Positions 51,042 through 59,069 of a stretch of DNA of 64,000 nucleotides are shown here, piece by piece. Made by a program: the position numbers and the translations under genes. Below the pieces are notes generated by a model. That model searched no databases. It saw only the letters and a program-made list of their open reading frames with translations, and was not told the DNA's origin. Each line of letters opens with the position of its first letter. Positions within the stretch are counted from its first letter, which is position 1. The stretch is from Stutzerimonas azotifigens (GTDB taxonomy: Bacteria; Pseudomonadota; Gammaproteobacteria; Pseudomonadales; Pseudomonadaceae), in contig NZ_JAAMRF010000012.1 of assembly GCF_013522725.1 (NCBI RefSeq), positions 1-64,000 on the forward strand, read 5' to 3'.

Positions 51042-52319
51042 ATGATTCCCAAGCTGCGTACCCTCCTGATCGTTTCTGTCTCCGTCGCGCTGTTGGCGGG
51101 CGCAGCCGCGATCTGGATGCAGGACGACCCGCTCGACGAGCAGGCCGTGGCATGGATGGAGGCCGTCAACCAGCAGGGTGGGAGCAGCGAGGGTTATCTC
51201 TATCTGCTCGGGCTGGACGCCGCGCAGGAGCCGCTGGCCGCCGGGCGGGCGCGCCAGGCCGAATACCGGCGATGGCTCGATAGCCGTTCGGTGGTCGATT
51301 CGTCGTTTCGGCCGGCGGTGGTCGAGCCCCTGCCACGATCCCTTGTCGAGCAAAGCTGCGGCGGCGAATGGCTGTATTGCCTCGAGCAGGTTCTGGCAGG
51401 CAAGCGGGACGTCGACGCGCTGCTGGAGGATGGTGCTCAGGTGCTAGAGCGCTATCGCCGGGTTATCGGCTTCGAGCATCTGCTCAGCCGCTCGGCACTC
51501 ACCGCGTCGTCGCCACTGCCTAGCTATTCGGCTTTGATCGCGGGCAATCGACTGCTCGCCCTGCAGGCCTATCGGCTGATCCTCGAGGGGCATGCCGACC
51601 AGGCCAGGGCGCTGCTCGAAGCGGATTTTGCCCGTTGGCGGCTGCATCTGGCCGAGGCCGATACCCTGATCCAGAAACTCGTCATCTCTCACCTGATGGC
51701 AGCCGATGTCGGCACCCTGAGCGTGCTGCGCCAGCGAAATCTAATCGCTGCGCCGGTCGAGCTGGAGCCTCTATCGGTTGCCGAGCGCTCCCTGCAGATC
51801 GCCATGCGCAGCGAGTTCGTGATGGTCGCCAACGGCTACGCGGCCATGCGCGACGACCCCCAGATCATCCGCGAGCAGGGCCGGTTGTTTATGCGTGTAC
51901 TGTTCAAACCGAACATGAGCATCAACGCCACGCTGCCAAGCTACCGCAGCGTGGCCGACGCCTCGCAGCAGGACGCGGCGACATTCGTCGAGTGGCTCCG
52001 CCAACCGCAACCGGCCGTCAGCCGGGATTGGCGCAATCCTGTCGGCAACGTGCTGCTCGATGTCTCCAGCGTCGACATGAACCGCTACCTGGGGCGCCTG
52101 CATGACCTCGATGCGCGCATCCACCTTTATAACCGCCTCAATACCCTCGCCCCGGGCTTCACCGAGGCACAGGCCGTTGCCGCCGTCGAGGGCGGCAACC
52201 CCTACGCCATGCATCCGGCCAGGGTGCTCGAAGACAAGCCCCGCTGGCTCTGCTACGACGGCCCCCTGAAAGACCGCAGGCATCTGCGCTGCCTGCCGCT
52301 CGTCACTGGCGGGCGCTGA
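51042..52319 (+). CDS. Hypothetical membrane-anchored protein
   Basis: 425 residues. An N-terminal hydrophobic helix (LLIVSVSVALLAGAAAIWM, about residues 8-26) acts as signal anchor or uncleaved signal; the rest is soluble, mainly helical, with several Cys (CGGEWLYC near residue 105; WLCYDGP and LRCLPL near the end) that could form disulphides in the periplasm. No family recognised. Followed by no clear partner gene. Confidence 0.6.
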   Translation: MIPKLRTLLIVSVSVALLAGAAAIWMQDDPLDEQAVAWMEAVNQQGGSSEGYLYLLGLDAAQEPLAAGRARQAEYRRWLDSRSVVDSSFRPAVVEPLPRSLVEQSCGGEWLYCLEQVLAGKRDVDALLEDGAQVLERYRRVIGFEHLLSRSALTASSPLPSYSALIAGNRLLALQAYRLILEGHADQARALLEADFARWRLHLAEADTLIQKLVISHLMAADVGTLSVLRQRNLIAAPVELEPLSVAERSLQIAMRSEFVMVANGYAAMRDDPQIIREQGRLFMRVLFKPNMSINATLPSYRSVADASQQDAATFVEWLRQPQPAVSRDWRNPVGNVLLDVSSVDMNRYLGRLHDLDARIHLYNRLNTLAPGFTEAQAVAAVEGGNPYAMHPARVLEDKPRWLCYDGPLKDRRHLRCLPLVTGGR

Positions 52320-52489
52320 CGCAAGCCCCAAGCGTGACGGTGTCCGCAGGCGATTCGTCGGCTGCCCGGCACGGCCAGGAACCATCCTCTCGCTGCACGC
52401 CTCTGCTGACTACCTGGGTCGCCATTTGCCTGGCAAGCCAAGCGCAGCGGGCGCTGACGTCCCGTTACAAGCAACGCGAGGTGACGGAC

Positions 52490-52690
52490 ATGAATGACGT
52501 GGAACAACGCATACGCGAACGGGCTTACCAGCTCTGGGAAGAAAACGGCCGCCCCGAAGGCCGTGACGTCGATTACTGGCTACAGGCGCGCGATGAAATC
52601 GAACCCTTCTACAAGGAAGGCGACGCTACGGCCGGCAGCGTGGAAAGCAGTGTCGCGATCCCTATGCCGAGGCGGGAGGACGACGAGTAG
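52490..52690 (+). CDS. DUF2934 small protein
   Basis: 66 residues starting MNDVEQRIRERAYQLWEENG (quoted as its first 20). The pattern IRERAYQLWEENGRPEG..DYWLQA is the DUF2934 motif. Acidic tail. Function unknown; such proteins are frequent in halotolerant and soil proteobacteria. Confidence 0.78.
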   Translation: MNDVEQRIRERAYQLWEENGRPEGRDVDYWLQARDEIEPFYKEGDATAGSVESSVAIPMPRREDDE

Positions 52691-52764
52691 CGCCTGGTTA
52701 CCGGCGAGTTGACCGGCAGGCTCGCATTCCCAGATGCCTGCCGCGAGACCTTGAAAGTATCGCC

Positions 52765-53514
52765 TCATAAGCCTTCATCAGCGGGCGGCAGCGCGGCGGG
52801 GTCGAACTCCACCTTTCGATAGGTCCCGCCGGCCCGGACGTTGTGGCCGAACCCGCAGTCGGTGCCATCCTGGTCGACCGTCAACACATCACGCTCTGTA
52901 GTGAAGGTGAACGTGCAGGCGTAATCCGGGCTTGCCTCGGCCATTGAGTAGCTGGCCCGGCCGTCCACGAAGTCGAGGGTGGCGCTCAACTGGCCCATGT
53001 TGGGCCCGTAATACATGGCCATCAGGCCCGGAGCGTAGCCTTGAAACCATGCCTGATACTGCGCACCCGCCTTGCGCAGGGAAACCACGTTCCACAGCGA
53101 CTTGCCCGCATAGAGCCAGTAATCACCCTCCAGGCTGCGGCTCGCGTCCGACTCGGCTTGTTCGATTTGCGTCTTGTACTTGCCACGGTTGAATACCGAC
53201 TTGGCATCCTGCGCATCAATGCCAAGCCAGGCGCGGGCCTTGAGATAGTTGCCTTCGTGCAGGTGCGTCAGGGCGACGTTGTTGTAGGCCGTGGCAATTC
53301 GGCCAGCGTCGAGCTGACAGCTTTCCGACCAGGCGGCTTGGGCCTCGTAGCGCTCTCTGGCCTCGGCATAGGCTTTGACGCGATACAGTCGATCTCCCTC
53401 TGCCGCGAGGTTTTTGACGTTGTTGCAGTCAGCCTCGGCTTGCTCGGCGGTGACCTGGGCGTGGGCTAAACCGCAGAGCATGACGAGGGACAAGCCGGCT
53501 AGGGTGATCTTCAT
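52765..53514 (-). CDS. Hypothetical secreted protein with TPR-like helices
   Basis: 249 residues, start with an AAGGA site. Signal peptide KITLAGLSLVMLCGLAHA, then a helical region about residues 30-150 with TPR-like spacing (GDRLYRVKAYAEARERYEAQ; IATAYNNVALTHLHEGNYLKA). The C-terminal part is probably beta-rich with Cys pairs (YACTFTF, DGTDCGFG). No family recognised. Located next to the lipase effector pair but on its own transcript. Confidence 0.6.
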   Translation of the reverse strand: MKITLAGLSLVMLCGLAHAQVTAEQAEADCNNVKNLAAEGDRLYRVKAYAEARERYEAQAAWSESCQLDAGRIATAYNNVALTHLHEGNYLKARAWLGIDAQDAKSVFNRGKYKTQIEQAESDASRSLEGDYWLYAGKSLWNVVSLRKAGAQYQAWFQGYAPGLMAMYYGPNMGQLSATLDFVDGRASYSMAEASPDYACTFTFTTERDVLTVDQDGTDCGFGHNVRAGGTYRKVEFDPAALPPADEGL

Positions 53515-53851
53515 AAGTAGTCCTTCTCATCGATAGTTACCGATGTAATCGAGGCCCGAGAAAACGGCGCATGCGCACGTGCTACCCGCCGCGCCACCTT
53601 TCCTGGACGAGATAGCGCACCCTGGCCGAACGCGCGGGCCTGGCCTGCCTTTACCCGACGCCAGCTCGGCGCCATCAACGCGCTGCGAACAGCCACGTCC
53701 AATAATGCTTATACGCATTACGATTCCTCGGTGCGGTGGGCAAGCCGACACTAGGAGCACAGGTGGCAGGTTTATGATCGGCACCGGGCGTTTCGGCGAG
53801 TGTCGACGGGCGGTCTGCGCGGAGCGTGAGTGGAGAAGGCCAAGGGGCTAT
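53515..53851. other. Intergenic region between the secreted TPR-like gene and the DUF3304 gene
   Basis: No gene seen. A short inverted repeat TAATGC/GCATTA at 53703-53720 lies in an otherwise featureless stretch. Confidence 0.4.
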
Positions 53852-54514
53852 TTACCAGCTGCCGTACGGGATGCCGTACTTTTCTACATAGCGTTTTGAA
53901 AAGTCGGATTGCGGGTAATAGTGCCCGCCCGATTTACCCAAATGCGGCCCTAGCGGCTCGATCTCGGCCTGCGCCCGAGCGACTTTTACCGTGTTACTGC
54001 ACTCGTCTCGCACCCATACCTGCACCGTGCCGCCGGGTGCCAGGCCGAGGTATAGCGATGCCGCGTAGCGGGGGGCCTGGCCAGGGGTTTCTGCACACGG
54101 TCGGCGAGTTGAAAAGTGCATGATCTGCCGGGCCTCTTCGGGTATGTCCACCCAGGCACGATAGGTTTGGGGTTCCACCACGGACTGCCAACGTACGTAA
54201 ACACGTTTGGGCAGGTCTGCACCGACAACACCACGTACACGGCCTCCTAGCGCACGCGGCCAACCCCGAGCCAACTCACTGGCATTGCCGTAATCCACGC
54301 TGCCAGTGCCAATGACGCCACCGCTGCCATGGTCGAGAAGCCGGCCTTTGACGTCTTCCACCTGGCTGGCCTCAACCCAGCCGGTCATATAGATCGGCGC
54401 CATAAACTCAAGGCTCCACCATGGCTCTTTCGCGTAATGTTTCTCGGACAGCGGGCCGGTCGCCTGGCAGCCGTTCAACAGCAGAATGCCCAGCAGGACA
54501 ATCAATGGCTTCAT
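53852..54514 (-). CDS. DUF3304 lipoprotein, likely immunity partner of the adjacent lipase effector
   Basis: 220 residues from the ATG at 54514, whose first base pair overlaps the effector stop (TGATG); an in-frame ATG at 54529 is the alternative. Lipoprotein signal KPLIVLLGILLLNGC with lipobox Cys16. DUF3304 proteins are commonly coded beside DUF2235 phospholipases. Periplasmic location would let it neutralise an effector that attacks membranes from the periplasm. Ends with the motif-like VEKYGIPYGSW. The immunity role is inference from context. Confidence 0.75.
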   Translation of the reverse strand: MKPLIVLLGILLLNGCQATGPLSEKHYAKEPWWSLEFMAPIYMTGWVEASQVEDVKGRLLDHGSGGVIGTGSVDYGNASELARGWPRALGGRVRGVVGADLPKRVYVRWQSVVEPQTYRAWVDIPEEARQIMHFSTRRPCAETPGQAPRYAASLYLGLAPGGTVQVWVRDECSNTVKVARAQAEIEPLGPHLGKSGGHYYPQSDFSKRYVEKYGIPYGSW

Positions 54515-56067
54515 CACAATATTGTCCATTCAGGTACATGGGGATGTTGTACGCGCACGCCATTGGCGTTGGGGGCATTGATATAGACCATCTGTAACCC
54601 GCTGGGCATTGCCTTTCCAAGCGGGTGATTCCAGTGCGCAGACACATGAATGTACCGCTCTTTGAGCAGCGCTTCGTCTGCAGCGGTCGTGCTGTAATCA
54701 CCCGCCACAAAGCGGTCATGAAGTGATCGGAGCTCTGCTGGAATGAAATGGCTGGGATCATTCTCGTCGATTGCTTCGAAAGGTACGCCTTTCTGTTTGG
54801 CCAACTCGTACATTACCCGCATATAGACCCGCGATAGCTCCGCCCTCACCCTGCGCTTGAGCTGCAAGCCGGCGTACACCCGTTGTTGCCTGGGAGTCAG
54901 GCGGTCCTGAGGGTCGGCGGGAAGCAACGTCGGGGGCGGCGTGACGATTTCCAGCACGGACGCCGGCCATCCTTCCGAGATCATTTTGGCCCTGGCCTGG
55001 ACGGCATCGCGGTAGATCGAGGTCGTCTTTACATCAACGCCCTGCCGTACGGTCAGCGCCTGCATGGGGCTGACCAGCACTCGTTCTTCGGCATCGACCC
55101 GATAGCCCCCTCCGATATCGGAGTGTGCGCCGGGCAGGACGATTTCCTGATGGTCAGGTTTCACGGTGCTCAGGGCAAAGTTCGCGCGCAGTTCGTCACG
55201 AGCCACCAGATGTACGACATTGCTGAAATACTTGGGGGCCAAGTGCAGCTTGACGCCCGGCGTGATGGCGCTGCGGACATTGCCCAGGTTGGTCAGGCCG
55301 GCCACCGACGCGACGGTATCGAACAGGCCGATGAAGCCCATGTTGATGTCGCGCTGGTACTGGTCGACAAAGGTCGAGCTGAAGGCCCGGGCATTGTCCC
55401 GAAGGGCCGAGCCCAATGCTCCTTGCCGGCCGCGGACGACTTCGTTGGCGAAGTGCCGGGCTGCCGCGGCGCCTCGGCTAAAACCGAAAGCATCGAACGT
55501 TAATGAACTGATTTCAGCGTCTGGATTTCCTTTAAGGACATCCTTGATGAGCGCATTGATCAAACCAAAAGCCTGTTGTACCCGCCCCTCGACACCTGTA
55601 ACGCCCCGGCCAGTACCGGAACCGATTAGGCTGTCTTTATCACCTGATTTCGTGCCGATTCCCTCTACATATAGCACTCGTGAGGTACGGCTGTACTGGC
55701 CCTCTCCCTGTAGCGCTGGAGTATCCAGATAGAGGTCACTCAGCTTTCTGACATTAGTCACATCGTTGCCATAGCTGCTATCCGGATCACCCATATACGG
55801 CCTGCAACTGGCGTCGAGGTCTTCCTGTCGCACCGGATGGTGCGCGCCGCAGAGCACTCCGAATGCGCTGTTGCTGGCGTTGTTGCCGGTGCCGTCAAAA
55901 AACAGCCCGATCCGCAAGGCGATCTTTATCTTCTCCGCCGGCGGGGCAGGCTCCTTGCTGTACTTCTCGTATTCCGCCCATCGCTGCGCGTGAAGATCTG
56001 TGGGCGTGACCCGTTCAAGCTCGGCTTCCCGTTTGGCCTGGGGAATATTGGCGACGTAACCACTCAT
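54514..56067 (-). CDS. DUF2235 alpha/beta-hydrolase, Tle1-like type VI lipase effector
   Basis: 517 residues from the ATG at 56067 (AAGGA about 11 bases upstream); a GTG at 56103 is possible. The DUF2235 domain starts at about residue 48 with IGLFFDGTGNN. The esterase set is complete: Ser197 in GFSRGAA, Asp250 in GLFDTVAS and His315 in PGAHSDIGGGY. Family members (Tle1) are phospholipases delivered by type VI secretion. No vgrG, hcp, PAAR or Tle adaptor gene is in the window, so it is an orphan effector here. Parts of the gene (55.5-55.8 kb) are visibly less GC-rich than the neighbours, suggesting transfer. Confidence 0.85.
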   Translation of the reverse strand: MSGYVANIPQAKREAELERVTPTDLHAQRWAEYEKYSKEPAPPAEKIKIALRIGLFFDGTGNNASNSAFGVLCGAHHPVRQEDLDASCRPYMGDPDSSYGNDVTNVRKLSDLYLDTPALQGEGQYSRTSRVLYVEGIGTKSGDKDSLIGSGTGRGVTGVEGRVQQAFGLINALIKDVLKGNPDAEISSLTFDAFGFSRGAAAARHFANEVVRGRQGALGSALRDNARAFSSTFVDQYQRDINMGFIGLFDTVASVAGLTNLGNVRSAITPGVKLHLAPKYFSNVVHLVARDELRANFALSTVKPDHQEIVLPGAHSDIGGGYRVDAEERVLVSPMQALTVRQGVDVKTTSIYRDAVQARAKMISEGWPASVLEIVTPPPTLLPADPQDRLTPRQQRVYAGLQLKRRVRAELSRVYMRVMYELAKQKGVPFEAIDENDPSHFIPAELRSLHDRFVAGDYSTTAADEALLKERYIHVSAHWNHPLGKAMPSGLQMVYINAPNANGVRVQHPHVPEWTIL

Positions 56068-56254
56068 TCCTGATACCTGTCCTTGGTAAGAGCAACGCTG
56101 CACGATAGCCGTATCTCAACGGCAGCTCTGCCTATTCAGGCGCATTTCGAGCAATGAAGCGGACCCATGGGTCACGCAGCCAAGGTGAGGCTGTGTTCTG
56201 AACGCACCCACCCGCTCCTGGTCGGAAATTAAACAACCACCGGGAGACGCAGCG

Positions 56255-56737
56255 ATGACGACAGCCAGCAATCTTTTATGGGGCGCTCTGGCGATAGGCG
56301 TGGTGACGGGCATGCGCAGCATGCTGGCGCCGGCCATGGTGAGCCGGGCGCTGGCCGAGCGGCCGGACATCGGCGAGGCGGACGAGCCGGCGCGCACGCT
56401 GGCGTCGCAACGTACGCGCCAGTTTCTGATGCCGCTGGCAGCCGCTGAGCTGCTGGGCGACAAGATGCCCTTCGCCCCTGACCGCACCATCGCGCCCTCG
56501 ATGCTGGCACGCGCCCTGTCCGGTGGGGTCAGCGCGGCAGCGTTGGCGGCGATTCGGCGGCAACCGGTGCTGGTGCCGGCGCTGATCGGGGCGACGGCTG
56601 CCTGCGTGGCGGCCAAGGTCGCGATCGACCTGCGCAAGCGCTACCGCACCAATGACCTGGTCAATGCCGCCTTGGGGTTCACCGAGGATTGCCTGGCCAT
56701 CTCCCTCGGCAAGGCCGGGCTGCGGCGCGCCCTCTAG
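56255..56737 (+). CDS. Small membrane protein, DUF4126-like
   Basis: 160 residues. Hydrophobic segments near residues 5-25 and 85-125, with a GMRSM motif early and TEDCLAISLG at the end, recalling DUF4126 proteins. Function unknown. It stands alone between the effector gene (convergent side) and the MFS gene. Confidence 0.62.
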   Translation: MTTASNLLWGALAIGVVTGMRSMLAPAMVSRALAERPDIGEADEPARTLASQRTRQFLMPLAAAELLGDKMPFAPDRTIAPSMLARALSGGVSAAALAAIRRQPVLVPALIGATAACVAAKVAIDLRKRYRTNDLVNAALGFTEDCLAISLGKAGLRRAL

Positions 56738-56766
56738 AGCCGTTTGATGCTCGTGGAGCCGGCTGC

Positions 56767-56797
56767 CGTAGGGTGGACAACGCTTTGCTTGCCCACC
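56767..56797. repeat. Degenerate inverted intergenic repeat
   Basis: GTAGGGTGGACAACGC, then TTTGCTTGCCCACC. The ends GGTGG-like and CCACC pair; it resembles the GTAGGGTGGA..CCACC intergenic repeats I know from Pseudomonas genomes. Weak similarity. Confidence 0.35.
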
Positions 56798-56946
56798 GGC
56801 TTCGATACGTCGCATCGCTCCGTTCGGCTCGGCCGCGAGCATGGAGTCTGGCAACCCCTTCGGTCGGCCGCAGGGCCTGTGACGCATCGCTTTCTCGTGG
56901 ATGGGCGTGCATCATGGCCGCCCCTTGAATCGATCCGCCGCATCTC

Positions 56947-58137
56947 ATGAACCTGCGCTTCTGCCTCATCGCCATGACCGCGCTCGCGGTCGTTACCGAT
57001 AACCTGATCATCCCGTTCTATCCGCAGTATTTCGCGGAGCGTTTCGGCAATCCGCCCGCCTCCCATGTGGGACTGTATCTGGCGGCGATCAGCCTGACCG
57101 TGATGACCGCTTTTCCCTTCTGGGCCCGGCTGGGCAAGCGCGTGCATCCGGTGCGCATCCTGGTCAGCGCCCAGTTCATCGCCGGCAGCCTGACCGCCGC
57201 CTGCACCTTCATCGACTCGCTGCCGCTGTTCTGGGTGGTCTCGCTGGTGATGATCGTGTTCAAGGGCAGCTATCTGCTGATGTACCCCTACGTGATGAGC
57301 CTTCAGCAGCAGGAAAGTCATACCCAGACCATCGGCACGCTCTCGGTCGTGGTGCACTTCGGCGCCATCCTGGGCGCGGCGGTGGGTGGGCTGATCCTGC
57401 AGGTGATGAATATCGGCGATGTTTTCCTGATCATGGCCGCTGGCGACTTCATCCAGATGGCGATCTGCATGCACCTGCTGCGCCGCGGTCTGCCCGACGC
57501 CGGCTCGCCGAGCGAGCAGGCCGCCGAAGCCCCTGCGCCTGAGGACGCCGGGGGTCGGGGCCGCAGCCTGGTGGCCATCTACAAGCTGTGCGTCGTGATG
57601 CTGCTGTTCTATTGCGTGGGCTACATCACCCGGCCGTTCTTTGCCGTGTATTGGCAGGAAGTGGCACGCTGGAACAGCGAGCTGATGGCCGGGTTCGTCT
57701 ACTCGCTGCCCGGTGCCATCGCCGTGCTCGCGTTGTGGTGGAGCCGGCGTGCCGCCAACAAGGGCTCCACCCGCGACGGCATTCTCGCGGGACTGCTGCT
57801 GGGCGCCGCCGCGACCTTCCTGCAGGGCTTCGAGAACCAGTGGCTGATCCTGCTCGGCCGGGTGCTGTTCGGCTGGGCGCTGTATCAGGTGACGGTACGC
57901 CTGGACGCGCTGCTCTTCGAGCTGAGCACGCCGGAGAACTACGCGGTGGACTTCAGCAAGGTGAACATCTTCCAGTGCCTGGGCAACATGGGCGCCGCCT
58001 ATGGCGCCGGATTACTGGTGAGCCACTACGGCACGGCGATGCCGTTCTGGGTGGGTGCGGCCGGGCTGGTGCTGACGGCGCTGCTGTTCCCCTGGCTGGT
58101 CCGCGCGCCGGCAACCGCTCGCACGGCGCAGGCCTGA
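56947..58137 (+). CDS. Major facilitator superfamily transporter, possible siderophore carrier
   Basis: 396 residues, about 12 membrane segments beginning at residue 3 (FCLIAMTALAVVTDNLII). An MFS loop with charged residues between segments 6 and 7 (residues about 185-210). It converges on the siderophore-uptake operon, where MFS exporters or inner-membrane carriers of siderophores are often encoded. Direction of transport and substrate are not readable from sequence. Confidence 0.72.
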   Translation: MNLRFCLIAMTALAVVTDNLIIPFYPQYFAERFGNPPASHVGLYLAAISLTVMTAFPFWARLGKRVHPVRILVSAQFIAGSLTAACTFIDSLPLFWVVSLVMIVFKGSYLLMYPYVMSLQQQESHTQTIGTLSVVVHFGAILGAAVGGLILQVMNIGDVFLIMAAGDFIQMAICMHLLRRGLPDAGSPSEQAAEAPAPEDAGGRGRSLVAIYKLCVVMLLFYCVGYITRPFFAVYWQEVARWNSELMAGFVYSLPGAIAVLALWWSRRAANKGSTRDGILAGLLLGAAATFLQGFENQWLILLGRVLFGWALYQVTVRLDALLFELSTPENYAVDFSKVNIFQCLGNMGAAYGAGLLVSHYGTAMPFWVGAAGLVLTALLFPWLVRAPATARTAQA

Positions 58138-58190
58138 AGGATTCGAGCGAGCGGCACGCTTTTGTGGGAGTGGCCTCGACGAGCGGCAAG

Positions 58191-59069
58191 CTATGGCGCC
58201 TGCGCCTCGTCCGGCGGGATCTTCAGCAGGGCCTTGGCGATGGATTCGGCCAGGTATTCCACCGAGAACACCCCGCCGTAGGTCCAGGTGGACGGCAGCG
58301 AGCCGAAATGCCCGGCTTTGACGAAGGGCATGGCCTGCCACAACGGCGTGCCGAAGATCGCGTCCTGCTGGGCGAAGGGTTCGATATGCAGCACTACGCC
58401 GTCACGGATCGCGCCCAGGGTGGTCACCGACGTCTGGGTGATGCCCCAGTCGCTCGCCGGCTGCGGGAAGGCCGGTTCCAGCTGCAGGAGGTCCATGGCC
58501 CGCTGCACCATCGAGTTCTGCCCATTGATGTACACCACCGTGGGCGACGAGAAACGGATGACGGTGACCTTCGGCGGCTTGCCTGAGAAATGCGCGAAGA
58601 GCTGCTGGCGCAGTGCGTCGATGTGCGATTCCATCTCCGCCAGTCGCTCCTGGGCGAGCGCTTCGCGCCCAAGATGCCGTGCCAGGGCGAGATAGCTGTC
58701 GCGCTGCAACGCGTAGTTGTCGGCATCGCGGGCGAAGCTCCTGTAGGACAGCACCGGCGCGATGCGTTCGAGCGTCTTGCGCATGTCCTCCAGCATCGGC
58801 GGTATCACGATCAGCCCGGGACGCAGCCTGGCCAGCAGCTCCAGGTTCGGCTCGGTGCGAGAGCCGACGTCGACCACCTGTTCCGGCAGGTCCGGGCGGA
58901 CCACCCAGGCGCGATAGTCGCCCGCGTCGGCCACGCCCAGCGGCGTAACGTCGAGCTTGAGCAGGTGCTCGGCCGACTCCCAGCTCAGGGCGACCACCCG
59001 GGCCTCGTCGGCCGAGGCGGTGAAGGCCAGCGCCGCGCCGAGCAGCGCCAGCAGGCGAGCCCACCTCAT
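58191..59069 (-). CDS. Iron-siderophore ABC transporter binding protein, FhuD type
   Basis: 292 residues, start overlapping the permease stop by ATGA. Signal peptide to about residue 20 (RLLALLGAALAFTASA). Peripla_BP_2 fold: VVALSWESAEHLLKLDVTPLG, quoted as VVALSWESAEHLL; LLARLRPGLIVIPP; and a C-lobe with VYINGQNSMVQRAMDLL. Similar to hydroxamate-siderophore binding proteins. Last gene of the uptake operon. Confidence 0.87.
   Translation of the reverse strand: MRWARLLALLGAALAFTASADEARVVALSWESAEHLLKLDVTPLGVADAGDYRAWVVRPDLPEQVVDVGSRTEPNLELLARLRPGLIVIPPMLEDMRKTLERIAPVLSYRSFARDADNYALQRDSYLALARHLGREALAQERLAEMESHIDALRQQLFAHFSGKPPKVTVIRFSSPTVVYINGQNSMVQRAMDLLQLEPAFPQPASDWGITQTSVTTLGAIRDGVVLHIEPFAQQDAIFGTPLWQAMPFVKAGHFGSLPSTWTYGGVFSVEYLAESIAKALLKIPPDEAQAP

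Noticed and set aside
53515-56254. Complete type VI secretion cluster
   Set aside because: Only an effector-like lipase and its lipoprotein partner are present; no structural genes of the apparatus.
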